Position numbers and translations under genes: made by a program
The notes under the pieces: model-generated
Database searches by the model: none
Seen by the model: the letters and a program-made list of their open reading frames with translations, nothing else
What the model was told of the DNA's origin: nothing
Part shown: positions 55,764 through 63,039 of the stretch, piece by piece
Position numbering within the stretch: the first letter of the stretch is position 1
Layout: the number at the start of each line of letters is the position of its first letter
Origin: Alcanivorax sp.
GTDB lineage: Bacteria; Pseudomonadota; Gammaproteobacteria; Pseudomonadales; Alcanivoracaceae
Direction: 5' to 3'
NCBI GenBank assembly: GCA_022449455.1
Contig: JAKUPL010000006.1
Span: 62,001-126,000, forward strand
DNA: 64,000 nucleotides

Positions 55764-56669
55764 ATGGACAAACTCAAAGCCATGAGCACCTTCGTCGCCA
55801 TCGTCGACCAGGGCAGCCTCTCCGCCGCCGGCGGCAAACTGGACCGCTCCCCCGCCGCCATCGTCCGCACCCTCGCCGGCCTGGAACACCATCTTGGCGT
55901 GCGCCTGCTCAACCGCAGCACCCGCCGCCTCGCCCTCACCGACGAAGGCCGCGACTACCTGCAACACTGCCGGCAGATCCTCGCCGATATACACGCCGCC
56001 GAAACCCGCCTCGACAGCCACCGCAGCGAACCCGCCGGCACCCTCTCCATCACCGCCCCGGTGATGTTCGGCCACCTCCACCTCACCCCCCTGCTCAACC
56101 AGTGGCTCAAACAACACCCGCACATGCGCGCCGAACTCACCCTCCTCGACCGCGTCACCGACCTGCTCGAAGAAGGCTTCGACCTCGCCCTGCGCATCGG
56201 CCACCTCGCCGACAGCACCCTCATCGCCCGCCCCCTCGGCCACACCGGCTACGTCCTCTGCGCCAGCCCCGACCTCCTAGAACGCGGCCAACCCCAACAC
56301 CCCAAAGACCTCGCCCACTGGCCCACCGTCTGCTTCGCCCCCGCCGGCAGCACCTGGCGCTTCCAGGTGGACGGCAAACCCTGGCCCCAACGCATCGACC
56401 CACTCATCCGCGCCAACCAGGTCGACACCCAACTCGCCGCCGCCCGCGACGGCCTCGGCCTCTGCCGCGTGCTCAGCTACCAGGCCCAACAGGACTTCGA
56501 ACGCGGCACCCTGATGCCAGTGCTCACCGCCTACAACCCGCCGCCCATGCCCGTGCAGTTCGTGTTTCCGCACAGCCGTTTGCTCTCGCCGCGGGTGCGG
56601 CATTTTATCGAGGCGGTGGAGGGGGCGTTGAAGGAGCGGTTGGCGGGGGCGGCCGGGGATGAGGGTTAG
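55764..56669 (+). CDS. LysR-family regulator with atypical codon use
   Basis: A 301-residue regulator with HTH at about 4-62 (M-S-T-F-V-A-I-V-D-Q-G-S-L-S-A-A and S-P-A-A-I-V-R-T-L-A-G-L-E) and an effector domain of the CrgA/DmlR subgroup. I chose the ATG at 55764, which fits the family start. Leucine is mostly CTC, against CTG in the neighbours, and C-ending codons are unusually frequent. That points to another mutational history or recent acquisition. It diverges from the VOC-GST pair, and its stop overlaps a PIN-toxin remnant on the other strand. Confidence 0.88.
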   Translation: MDKLKAMSTFVAIVDQGSLSAAGGKLDRSPAAIVRTLAGLEHHLGVRLLNRSTRRLALTDEGRDYLQHCRQILADIHAAETRLDSHRSEPAGTLSITAPVMFGHLHLTPLLNQWLKQHPHMRAELTLLDRVTDLLEEGFDLALRIGHLADSTLIARPLGHTGYVLCASPDLLERGQPQHPKDLAHWPTVCFAPAGSTWRFQVDGKPWPQRIDPLIRANQVDTQLAAARDGLGLCRVLSYQAQQDFERGTLMPVLTAYNPPPMPVQFVFPHSRLLSPRVRHFIEAVEGALKERLAGAAGDEG

Positions 56670-56743
56670 CGCGGGGCGGGAAGTGCCACGATCGTGAGGT
56701 CATCGCTCAGACGTGCGAAATCATCCACGTTGACCGTGACGAA
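56666..56743 (-). pseudogene. C-terminal stub of a PIN-domain (VapC-like) toxin
   Basis: The frame ending TAA at 56666 encodes F-V-T-V-N-V-D-D-F-A-R-L-S-D-D-L-T-I-V-A, the usual end of PIN toxins, and is closed upstream by a TGA. Only about 25 codons survive, directly downstream of, and overlapping the end of, the small antitoxin-like gene. Confidence 0.65.
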
Positions 56744-56957
56744 TCAGCTCTAGATCGCGAGCGGCTTGCTCATAGATCCTGCGATACGCTTCATCGCTGA
56801 CGGTACGGCGCTCCAAAGGAAGAGTGGTTTTAACCAGCGACTCTTCTTCCTTGCCCGCTGGGTACTTCGCCGTCTCCTCGCGAACACTCATAGCACCGCT
56901 CGTACCAGCGGCTTTCGCACACTCTTGCCAATCTTCAGGGCTCAGTATCGTTGCCAT
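56721..56957 (-). CDS. Orphan antitoxin-like protein
   Basis: A 78-residue, charged, mainly helical protein. A strong AGGAGGTG ribosome site lies upstream. I recognise no family by sequence, but a PIN-toxin stub follows immediately, so it is probably the antitoxin of a VapBC-type pair whose toxin was deleted; its own C-terminus may be rearranged by the same deletion. Confidence 0.6.
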   Translation of the reverse strand: MATILSPEDWQECAKAAGTSGAMSVREETAKYPAGKEEESLVKTTLPLERRTVSDEAYRRIYEQAARDLELIRHGQRG

Positions 56958-57040
56958 CGTGAAGCACCTCCTAAGCAGACCGTCAGCCTATCACACCCCC
57001 TAAGTAGAGCTGCAGACCTGAGTAACCACACACTCACACC

Positions 57041-57145
57041 AAACGCTAAAGCCGCCGCCCGGCAAGGCAGCGGCGCGGGCGACTTGGGCCGGCGACATAA
57101 CTGGCCATGGAGTGGGACGCCGGACGAGTTCGGCGTTAAAGCCTC
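57041..57145 (-). pseudogene. Deleted symE-like gene fragment
   Basis: This stretch encodes S-S-G-V-P-L-H-G-Q-L-C-R-R-P-K, close to S-S-G-V-P-L-H-V-Q-L-S-R-P-P-K of the intact SymE at 62016-62309. The next DNA, a GCCGCC hairpin at 57051-57074, matches the terminator after the intact gene, so the middle and end of the coding region are missing. No start or complete frame remains. The rest of 56958-57210 shows nothing else. Confidence 0.65.
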
Positions 57146-57210
57146 GGTGGATGCACCGGGGCTTCTCGCTTTCTGTGTTCTGAGCCGTTCAACCTGATTC
57201 CTGCCAGTCG

Positions 57211-57630
57211 TCAACCTCGCAGGCGCAACCGCACCGAAGCCTCGACATCGCGGGCCACCCGAATCATCGCGGCCACCAGCGATTCGTCAACTTCCAGATG
57301 GCCTTCGTACTCAGCCAGATTGCGTCTCCGGTGTGCCTGGTCCAGCACCCGCCACTGAGCGTTCGGCAAATCCGCCGTGTGCTTGAGACATAGAAAGACC
57401 AGATAGCGGCTTTCCGAGCGGTAGCCCTGCAAGCGAAGGGCGGTAAGCGCCAGGGCATGGGCCGCGTTGTAAGCCAGATCGAAACGGCTCTCCAGGCTCA
57501 GGCTTTCCTGCTCGGCGTCGGCCAGTCGGCTCTGGCCGGAGAGGAACAGGCCGTTGAGTTCGGCCTCGGCGGGCGGTTCAGGTTTGAGCTGGCCGGTGCA
57601 GGCCAGATTCTCCAGAGGATCGGAAGTCAT
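57211..57630 (-). CDS. HEPN-domain protein (toxin of a HEPN/MNT pair)
   Basis: A 139-residue helical protein. Y-N-A-A-H-A-L-A-L-T-A-L-R-L-Q-G-Y-R-S lies in the first half, and the R-R-R-N-L-A-E-Y stretch sits where HEPN proteins carry their R-N-x-x-x-H/Y RNase motif. It overlaps the upstream nucleotidyltransferase gene by 53 bases, the usual layout for this toxin-antitoxin class. I use the ATG at 57630. RNase activity is likely but not certain, since the strict R-x4-6-H spacing is not seen. Confidence 0.75.
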   Translation of the reverse strand: MTSDPLENLACTGQLKPEPPAEAELNGLFLSGQSRLADAEQESLSLESRFDLAYNAAHALALTALRLQGYRSESRYLVFLCLKHTADLPNAQWRVLDQAHRRRNLAEYEGHLEVDESLVAAMIRVARDVEASVRLRLRG

Positions 57631-58240
57631 CGGGTAAGCGTCCTTGCAACAGTATGGTGTCCCCCGAAAGCACCTTATGCAGGAACGGATTGCCGTCCCG
57701 CAGCCGCTTCTCGAACTCCGCGTTGGTGTACAACGTCGGATTGATCGGCCGCCCCAAGGCGCTCTCCACATCGACCAGCATCCCGTAGGCCGATTCAAGA
57801 GTCAGGGTATCGGACACCAGCAGCAGGTCAATATCGCTCGCCGCCGTCGCCCCGCCCTTCGCCACCGAGCCGTAGACCAGCGCCAGATCAATGGCCTCCG
57901 GAGAGGCTGCCAGCGCCCCCCGCAGCGGTTCGACCAAGCCCACCGTCTTGCGGATCAGAGCCACCAGCTCGGCATGGATCGGCGATTCCGGATTGGCCTG
58001 GTAGTGCTTCTGGTTGCCCACCCGAAACACCCGGACCAGCCCACTATCGGCCAGCTTCTTCAGCTCCCGCTGCACCCCGCCGGACCCCATGCCCAGCAGG
58101 CCGATCACCTCGGCGCCGAAGAAGCTCCGCTCCGGCTGGCCGAACAGCAGCCCCAGCACCCGCTGCTGGGTGCTGGAGAACAAGGCGTCGGCCAGGGAGA
58201 GGCGGCCGGGACGGGTTTCGATACCGTGATTTATACCCAT
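57578..58240 (-). CDS. Winged-helix plus MNT nucleotidyltransferase antitoxin
   Basis: A 220-residue protein. Residues 12-80 form a winged helix (ArsR-like: L-L-G-M-G-S-G-G-V-Q-R-E-L-K-K-L-A-D-S-G-L-V). Residues 115-205 are a minimal nucleotidyltransferase with G-S-V-A-K-G-G at 124-130 and D-I-D at 136-138. In this class the MNT protein blocks the HEPN toxin, in studied cases by adding nucleotides to it. The start codon lies inside a palindrome (58234-58248), suggesting autoregulation through the winged helix. Confidence 0.82.
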   Translation of the reverse strand: MGINHGIETRPGRLSLADALFSSTQQRVLGLLFGQPERSFFGAEVIGLLGMGSGGVQRELKKLADSGLVRVFRVGNQKHYQANPESPIHAELVALIRKTVGLVEPLRGALAASPEAIDLALVYGSVAKGGATAASDIDLLLVSDTLTLESAYGMLVDVESALGRPINPTLYTNAEFEKRLRDGNPFLHKVLSGDTILLQGRLPDDFRSSGESGLHRPAQT

Positions 58241-58248
58241 AATGGGTA
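58234..58248. promoter_or_regulatory. Palindrome over the MNT start codon
   Basis: TACCCAT-A-ATGGGTA, perfect 7-base arms. Related half-sites follow at 58256-58268 (ACCCA...TGAGT) and 58285-58297 (ACTCA...TGAGT). Candidate operator of the HEPN/MNT pair. Confidence 0.55.
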
Positions 58249-58337
58249 ACTATAAACCCAATATGAGTATTCTGATATGGGAAAACTCATATTGAGTCCC
58301 CAGAACCCCAAACTGGGTACCCAGCCAACAACAGCGC

Positions 58338-58559
58338 TCAAACACCGCCCCGCCTACTTCCAGTACAAAGGACAATCGGCTCACGCTCGGTCGCCTCGGT
58401 ATCGTGCGCCACCTCCGCCCGCAGCCAATAACCACGGGACAGGCCGAAGAAACGACACAGCCGCAGATCCGTATCCGCGGTGATGGCGCACTTGCCGGCG
58501 ACGATATCGCCGATGTGCTGCGCAGGTACGCCGATTTCCTTGGCGAGGCGATTATTGCG
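58338..58559 (-). pseudogene. N-terminally truncated higA-like antitoxin
   Basis: The frame N-N-R-L-A-K-E-I-G-V-P-A-Q-H-I then G-K-C-A-I-T-A-D-T-D-L-R-L-C-R-F-F-G matches the HTH of HigA antitoxins. The first ~20 residues (the usual H-P-G-E-I-L-x-E-E-F-L) and a start codon are missing, and no toxin lies beside it. Confidence 0.65.
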
Positions 58560-58644
58560 GAAGAGACACAAATTATTGCTTACCCAATAGCGATATCGTA
58601 AAAGGGATAAAAACAACACTGACAAGGAGAAGTTGGGGGATGTT

Positions 58645-59454
58645 ATGGCTACTCGAAGGGCCAATATTCTTATTCTGTGCAAGACCTACCCATCACCGAG
58701 CAAGCGATACGCTGAAACATCCTGCGTGGCCGGCATGGAAGAGACCGGGCGCCTGATCCGGCTTTATCCCGTTCCTTTCCGGTTTCTTACCGAGGAGCAG
58801 AAATTCAGAAAATGGCAATGGATCAACGCAAGGATCGAAAAGGCCAGGGACGATCATCGCCCGGAAAGTCATCGCATCTACGTCGACGACCTGGAGCGTC
58901 AAGAGCCGCTTTCTACACGGCAAGGCTGGCTAGAACGCCGGCAAGCGATACAATCAATCCCTATCTTTAGCAGCTTCGATGATCTGGAGCGCGCCCGAGT
59001 AGAACAAGACATCTCGCTCGGCTTACTCCGCCCCAAGAAATTGGTGGAGTTGGAAATTAACCCCACCAAGGAAAAGGACTGGACCCAGGAGGAGCTGGAT
59101 AAATTGATGCAGCTCCAGAAACAAGGTGAGCTTTTTCAAGAGACCCGAAGCAGCGTTCGTGTTCTCCAGAAGATCCCCTTTGATTTTCATTACCACTACG
59201 AGTGCGAAACCCCGGCGGGACCACAAATTTATAAGAACAAAATCGTGGACTGGGAAGTCTGCGCCCTGTATCGAAAACTCATCGCGCAACACGGGCCGCA
59301 AGGCTGGCAAGCACCGTTCCGGGATAAGTTAATGCGCCAATTGGGTGAAACCGACTTGCTCTTTCTAATGGGCAACATGCACCGGCACAGGCATCAGTGG
59401 CTGATCGTCAGCCTGATCTATCCACCTAAAGAGCCGCAGCAGGCTCTTTTCTGA
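58645..59454 (+). CDS. Conserved-looking hypothetical protein
   Basis: A 269-residue soluble protein without signal or membrane segments. The N-terminus is the most distinctive part (L-C-K-T-Y-P-S-P-S-K-R-Y-A-E-T-S-C-V-A-G), followed by R-L-I-R-L-Y-P-V-P-F-R and a region rich in charged helices; near the C-terminus are H-R-H-R-H-Q-W-L-I-V-S. I recognise no family. The start is ATG at 58645 behind GGGGGA. It is convergent with the DUF488 gene and overlaps it by 29 bases. Lower GC than the core genes, so probably acquired. Confidence 0.75.
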   Translation: MATRRANILILCKTYPSPSKRYAETSCVAGMEETGRLIRLYPVPFRFLTEEQKFRKWQWINARIEKARDDHRPESHRIYVDDLERQEPLSTRQGWLERRQAIQSIPIFSSFDDLERARVEQDISLGLLRPKKLVELEINPTKEKDWTQEELDKLMQLQKQGELFQETRSSVRVLQKIPFDFHYHYECETPAGPQIYKNKIVDWEVCALYRKLIAQHGPQGWQAPFRDKLMRQLGETDLLFLMGNMHRHRHQWLIVSLIYPPKEPQQALF

Positions 59455-59887
59455 TCGACAGATGATCGATAGTGAGGCGAGGCTGAATCTTCTGGCTCGC
59501 CTCTGCCACCAGGCGACGATGGCAGAAAGTGGCGTCCGCCTCGAAACAGATCAGGCAGGAATACGTAGCACGCGACTGATCCACCACCTGATTCAGGGCT
59601 GTCTCCTGACTCTGGATGTAACGCAGAAAGTCCTTCTCATACCTGGACCAGTCGCCATCAAGCTTGTATTGCTCCCGGATCGGCTTGGGGCACCCAAGCT
59701 CCCGGATATGGCGGTAGGCGATACCGGCCTCAGCCAGCTTCTCGGAGAAAGCCGTCTTAGAAAAGCCCCGCTTACGGGAAATCGGATACTGGCGCACATC
59801 AATGATCTGGTCGACACCGGCCTCTCTGAGGCCCTGCACGAAGGCCTCGATATCAACGCCTTCATAACCGGCGGTGTAGAGCAACAT
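59426..59887 (-). CDS. DUF488 domain protein
   Basis: A 153-residue protein. L-Y-T-A-G-Y-E-G at the start, I-D-V-R-Q-Y-P-I-S-R-K-R-G-F-S in the middle and L-I-C-F-E-A-D-A-T-F-C-H-R at the end are the hallmarks of DUF488. The two Cys and the His near the C-terminus are conserved in the family and may form an active site. Function unknown; DUF488 genes recur in mobile and defence islands. The ATG at 59887 follows AGG at 8 bases. Confidence 0.88.
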   Translation of the reverse strand: MLLYTAGYEGVDIEAFVQGLREAGVDQIIDVRQYPISRKRGFSKTAFSEKLAEAGIAYRHIRELGCPKPIREQYKLDGDWSRYEKDFLRYIQSQETALNQVVDQSRATYSCLICFEADATFCHRRLVAEASQKIQPRLTIDHLSIRKEPAAAL

Positions 59888-60026
59888 AGTATTTACCTGC
59901 GAAATGACAGCACTTCTGGCAGAGCATTGTCCATGGGCCAACAGCTCCTGTCCATGTCCGATCTCTTACCCCGCAAGCCGCCTGATATTAACGCTCACAA
60001 GCCGGGGAGCCGAGACTATGCGAAGT

Positions 60027-60851
60027 TTACGAGGCACCCTCAGCAGCTTTTGCAATCTGTACCAGACGGGCATTAAAGCTCACCGCATCCTTGGCGTAAT
60101 GGGCCCGCCGATGGCAGTTCGGGCACAGCGCAATCACGTTCTCGGGGTGGTCCGGCCCACCATCGGCCACACGGTGAAGATGGTGGCACTCAAGATAAGG
60201 ACCTTGTGACGAGGAAAACGGCGCCGGCTGGGCACAGCCCTCGCAATAGCCTTTGGCACGCCCCAATGCATAGCGTCGAATAGCCTCCGCCCGGTAGTAG
60301 GCAACTCGCATTCGAGTTTGTGGCTCGACAGTGCTAACGGCCTTCGGGAGCGCCGCATCCCGAAGCTGCGCCAGCGAATAGCGCTTCAGCCTATCTGTAT
60401 CGCCAGGGTCGTAGAGCGGCCGAGCCTCCCGCACCGGCGAGGAAGGAGGCGACGAATTCACATCGAGATGGAACACCAAGGCCTGACGCAGCTCACCATC
60501 CCGGTCAGGCCGCTCTTCCTGGTGGTAACCAATACAGTCCGCCTGCCCGATATAACGAACGTACCCACGGCGCGTGTATTCGAAGAGGTGCAACGTCTTG
60601 CCATCTTGCTGATGATGGGCAATGGCACGATTACCAGCAGTAAGCGCCATACCCCCGACTTGCCCCGCCCCGGTGTAGAAGAAGACGCCCTCTTTGAACT
60701 CGTCCGTGTACCCGTGCCGACCGCCGGTCTCTGAGACAAACAGGAACACAGAGGGCGCGTTCTTTGGTGTGGAGATACCGCCCTGCTGCTGCCCGCCATA
60801 CACCTCATGAATCTGCGAACGGCGGTGATACTCCTTCCCCACTTCAAACAC
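60027..60851 (-). CDS. HNH endonuclease with N-terminal SRA-like domain (McrA-type)
   Basis: A 274-residue nuclease. The N-terminal part has G-G-Q-Q-Q-G-G-I-S-T-P and F-Y-T-G-A-G-Q-V-G, which I associate with the modified-DNA-binding (SRA-like) domain of McrA-type enzymes. The C-terminal HNH domain has C-E-G-C, E-C-H-H-L-H, a mid Asn and C-P-N-C-H-R-R. Likely a modification-dependent restriction enzyme acting against phage or foreign DNA. I chose the GTG at 60851, with GGGGA 6 bases upstream; a TTG at 60869 would add 6 residues. Confidence 0.8.
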   Translation of the reverse strand: MFEVGKEYHRRSQIHEVYGGQQQGGISTPKNAPSVFLFVSETGGRHGYTDEFKEGVFFYTGAGQVGGMALTAGNRAIAHHQQDGKTLHLFEYTRRGYVRYIGQADCIGYHQEERPDRDGELRQALVFHLDVNSSPPSSPVREARPLYDPGDTDRLKRYSLAQLRDAALPKAVSTVEPQTRMRVAYYRAEAIRRYALGRAKGYCEGCAQPAPFSSSQGPYLECHHLHRVADGGPDHPENVIALCPNCHRRAHYAKDAVSFNARLVQIAKAAEGAS

Positions 60852-61084
60852 AGTGCTTCCCCAAGCCAATCGGACTGCCTAGACGCGCAGGCCAAAGCCA
60901 GAGCGTCGACGATTATTGTTCGCCAGGGATCATAACGGGTATGCGCTCTTGGTTGCAGCCTCGCAAGGGGAAGAAATCAAGGGATCGATGAACAGATCTA
61001 AGGGTACAGAGTGACAGGAGAGCGTTAAAACGGCCGTAAAGCGAGGCGGGTATCTGAGCGACCCTTCACTGGCGCTTAGGGGAA

Positions 61085-61106
61085 GGCGGCCACGAAGTGG
61101 CCAGCC
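61085..61106 (-). terminator. Hairpin downstream of higA
   Basis: GGCCAC / GTGGCC with a 3-base loop, extended by GGC/GCC with one bulge. Weak T content, so only a possible terminator. Confidence 0.4.
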
Positions 61107-61131
61107 TCCTCCGTTCAGGTCTGTATGAGCT

Positions 61132-61449
61132 TCAAGCCGCGACTAATGAACGGGCCACACTGACCTTGGCCGCCAGCGTTTCGCTGTGCTTGGCCAGCCA
61201 CATGTCGTTGAGTAGCTGCAAGTTGAGCCAGAACTCCGGCGTGGTGCCCAGTACTTTAGCCAGCAAAAAAGCCGTTTCGGCGGTGACACCTCGGCGGTTA
61301 CCACAGAGCTCGTTAACCGTTTTCCGACCCACGCCCATTGCCTTAGCAAGTTCGCCTTGGGTAATCCCCAAGGGTTCAAGAAACTCTTCTTTGAGCATCA
61401 AACCAACACTCGTGGGTTGATGCGCCGGAATCCTCAATGCTTCAGCCAT
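61132..61449 (-). CDS. higA: HigA-family antitoxin
   Basis: A 105-residue XRE-type antitoxin. L-K-E-E-F-L-E-P-L-G-I-T-Q-G-E-L-A-K-A-M-G then N-R-R-G-V-T-A-E-T-A-F-L-L-A is the family HTH; F-W-L-N-L-Q closes the core. It neutralises the HigB RNase and represses the pair. GAGG lies upstream of the ATG at 61449. It sits 19 bases after higB, the usual toxin-first order. Confidence 0.92.
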   Translation of the reverse strand: MAEALRIPAHQPTSVGLMLKEEFLEPLGITQGELAKAMGVGRKTVNELCGNRRGVTAETAFLLAKVLGTTPEFWLNLQLLNDMWLAKHSETLAAKVSVARSLVAA

Positions 61450-61468
61450 AACGCACCTCATTTTCTCA

Positions 61469-61759
61469 TTACCGGTAGGTATGTGGGTCCAGATAGAGAC
61501 CTCGGGCCTCACCATGGTCCCACTGAAAGACCAGCCGGTATTGCTTGTTGACTCTGATTGAACACCATCCCTTCAACTTACCGCTCAAGTGCTCAAACTT
61601 ATTGCCGGGAGGAACCATAAGATCCTTCTCTCCCTCTGCGGCATGGATGATTTGAAGCTTTCGCCTTAACGCACTCTCTATGTGGCTGGGAATATGCCGT
61701 GTTGATTGACCACCAAAGTAATAGTCATCCAACCACTGATCTCTGAACTCATTGATCAC
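61469..61759 (-). CDS. higB: HigB-family RelE-like toxin
   Basis: A 96-residue ribosome-dependent mRNA interferase. The typical parts are F-R-D-Q-W-L-D-D-Y-Y, I-P-S-H-I-E-S-A-L-R-R-K-L-Q-I-I, L-M-V-P-P-G-N-K-F-E-H-L-S-G and the C-terminal Y-R-L-V-F-Q-W. The start appears to be GTG at 61759, with no strong ribosome site, as is common for toxins. First gene of the pair. Confidence 0.92.
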   Translation of the reverse strand: MINEFRDQWLDDYYFGGQSTRHIPSHIESALRRKLQIIHAAEGEKDLMVPPGNKFEHLSGKLKGWCSIRVNKQYRLVFQWDHGEARGLYLDPHTYR

Positions 61760-61980
61760 GACGAATTGTACCCTGTGTCGATATACGTTACAAGCCAGGA
61801 TACCCGTTGCCTATGGGCCGATCCCTGGCTCCCCCAGTTCGCATCCTATTGTTTTTGATCGCCTTTATTGGTGGCAGCAGTAAAGCCAGACCAATGTCCT
61901 TACCCACCCCAGCAGAACATACTGGCCGGTAAACGCAACCCTCGAAGGAGGACGCCCTACGACCACAAGCTTGCTGGAAA

Positions 61981-62004
61981 GCCGCCGCCCACCAAGGCGG
62001 CGGC
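61981..62004 (-). terminator. Terminator hairpin of symE
   Basis: GCCGCCGCC / GGCGGCGGC with a 6-base loop, then TTT on the minus strand, 12 bases after the symE stop. A similar hairpin lies at 57051-57074 beside the symE remnant. Confidence 0.6.
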
Positions 62005-62015
62005 GTGGGCAGCGG

Positions 62016-62309
62016 TCAGGGGCCAGAAGGCTCTGGTGCCGCCGAGATCACCAGGCGGCCTTCGCTGACTTCCACCTCCAGCGGCGTGCCGATGGCGAAG
62101 CCGGCCTCGGCGAGCCAGTAGCCCTTCACGTGGACCCAGGGCACAGGCGGCTTGGGTGGGCGGCTTAGCTGGACGTGGAGCGGGACGCCGGATGAGTAGT
62201 ACTGCCCAGGGTGGACCTTGAGGTGGCGGATATAGGGAAATTCGCGGTTGGCTTTGGGGGTTTCGCTTTTACCCACGCGGGCGCGTGGCTTATGATTGCG
62301 AGCAGCCAT
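62016..62309 (-). CDS. SymE-family toxin-like protein
   Basis: A 97-residue protein. It has a basic N-terminus, then Y-I-R-H-L-K-V-H, Y-S-S-G-V-P-L-H-V-Q-L, V-K-G-Y-W-L-x-x-A-G-F and I-G-T-P-L-E-V-E-V, the AbrB-like SymE toxin core. E. coli SymE is an SOS-induced toxin controlled by the antisense RNA SymR. A strong AGGAGAG site and a long leader hairpin (62341-62372) precede it; no LexA box was recognised. A deleted second copy lies at 57041. Confidence 0.82.
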   Translation of the reverse strand: MAARNHKPRARVGKSETPKANREFPYIRHLKVHPGQYYSSGVPLHVQLSRPPKPPVPWVHVKGYWLAEAGFAIGTPLEVEVSEGRLVISAAPEPSGP

Positions 62310-62340
62310 GATGGACTCTCCTACAGTCTGTTATGGTTAG

Positions 62341-62372
62341 CTGCCTTCGGGTGTTGCCGCACCCGGAGGCAG
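62341..62372 (-). promoter_or_regulatory. Leader hairpin upstream of symE
   Basis: Arms 62341-62353 and 62360-62372 pair over 13 bases with one G-U, with a 6-base loop, 31 bases before the symE ATG. It could be part of an RNA control element, possibly antisense-RNA based as in SymR; inferred. Confidence 0.45.
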
Positions 62373-62529
62373 TGCTTCTTAAATTAAGCCTCAGGAACAC
62401 CCAAGTCAACCGACCTATTTACTTCCCTTTTCTTTTTTATCTACAAAAACGGAGTTAAAATTCAAACAAAATCATTAAAGAAACTCCGCGATCCGCACTC
62501 CACTGTAGGCATTGAGTATTATTGCAAGC

Positions 62530-62545
62530 TTATACTTAAGTATAA
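62530..62545. promoter_or_regulatory. 16-bp palindrome upstream of the right-edge toxin-antitoxin pair
   Basis: TTATACTTAAGTATAA is perfectly palindromic, and ATACTTAAG recurs at 62558-62566. The surrounding 62373-62700 is AT-rich and holds no gene that I can support. Candidate autoregulatory operator. Confidence 0.5.
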
Positions 62546-62700
62546 TAAAAACGATGAATACTTAAGACGGCAGTCATATGGGCGCTTCTGAAGCGCGATT
62601 ATTCCTGGACGAGTCTGTTTTCGACTTATTCAATTTTGAAATATAAATGCTTGACGCTATACTGGAAATTATCATCGCGCTTTGCCAGGATCTAAACCGG

Positions 62701-63039
62701 ATGGAAATTGCATTTTCTAATAAAAAATTGCGCGAAATTTGCAATAACGAATGCTTTGCCGCGACACATTTAGGTCCACATTTAGCCGCCACCATACAGA
62801 AAAGGATTGCCGATCTGGCAGCAGCTCGGCGAGCTAGCGATCTTTTCTTCATGCCATGGATTTCAACTGTCACAGCGGCTGAATACGGTGCTATTATTCT
62901 AGTTGATCTAGACGACCAAGGAACTTTGGTCTGCGAGCCTCATACCCGTGTAAGGAAGCCGCTCTCACCCGCTAGCGACGATATCGATTGGGACGCAATT
63001 TCACGTATTAAGATACTGGAAATAAGGGGGCCAAAATGA
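62701..63039 (+). CDS. RelE/HigB-like toxin (killer family)
   Basis: A 112-residue protein. M-E-I-A-F-S-N-K-K-L-R-E-I-C-N and I-Q-K-R-I-A-D-L-A-A-A-R are typical of the short RelE-fold killer toxins, and the C-terminal D-I-D-W-D-A-I-S-R-I-K-I-L-E-I recurs in that group. AGGA precedes the ATG at 62701; I reject the upstream in-frame codon at 62647. Its stop overlaps the next start by ATGA. AT-rich codons mark it as acquired. Confidence 0.8.
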   Translation: MEIAFSNKKLREICNNECFAATHLGPHLAATIQKRIADLAAARRASDLFFMPWISTVTAAEYGAIILVDLDDQGTLVCEPHTRVRKPLSPASDDIDWDAISRIKILEIRGPK

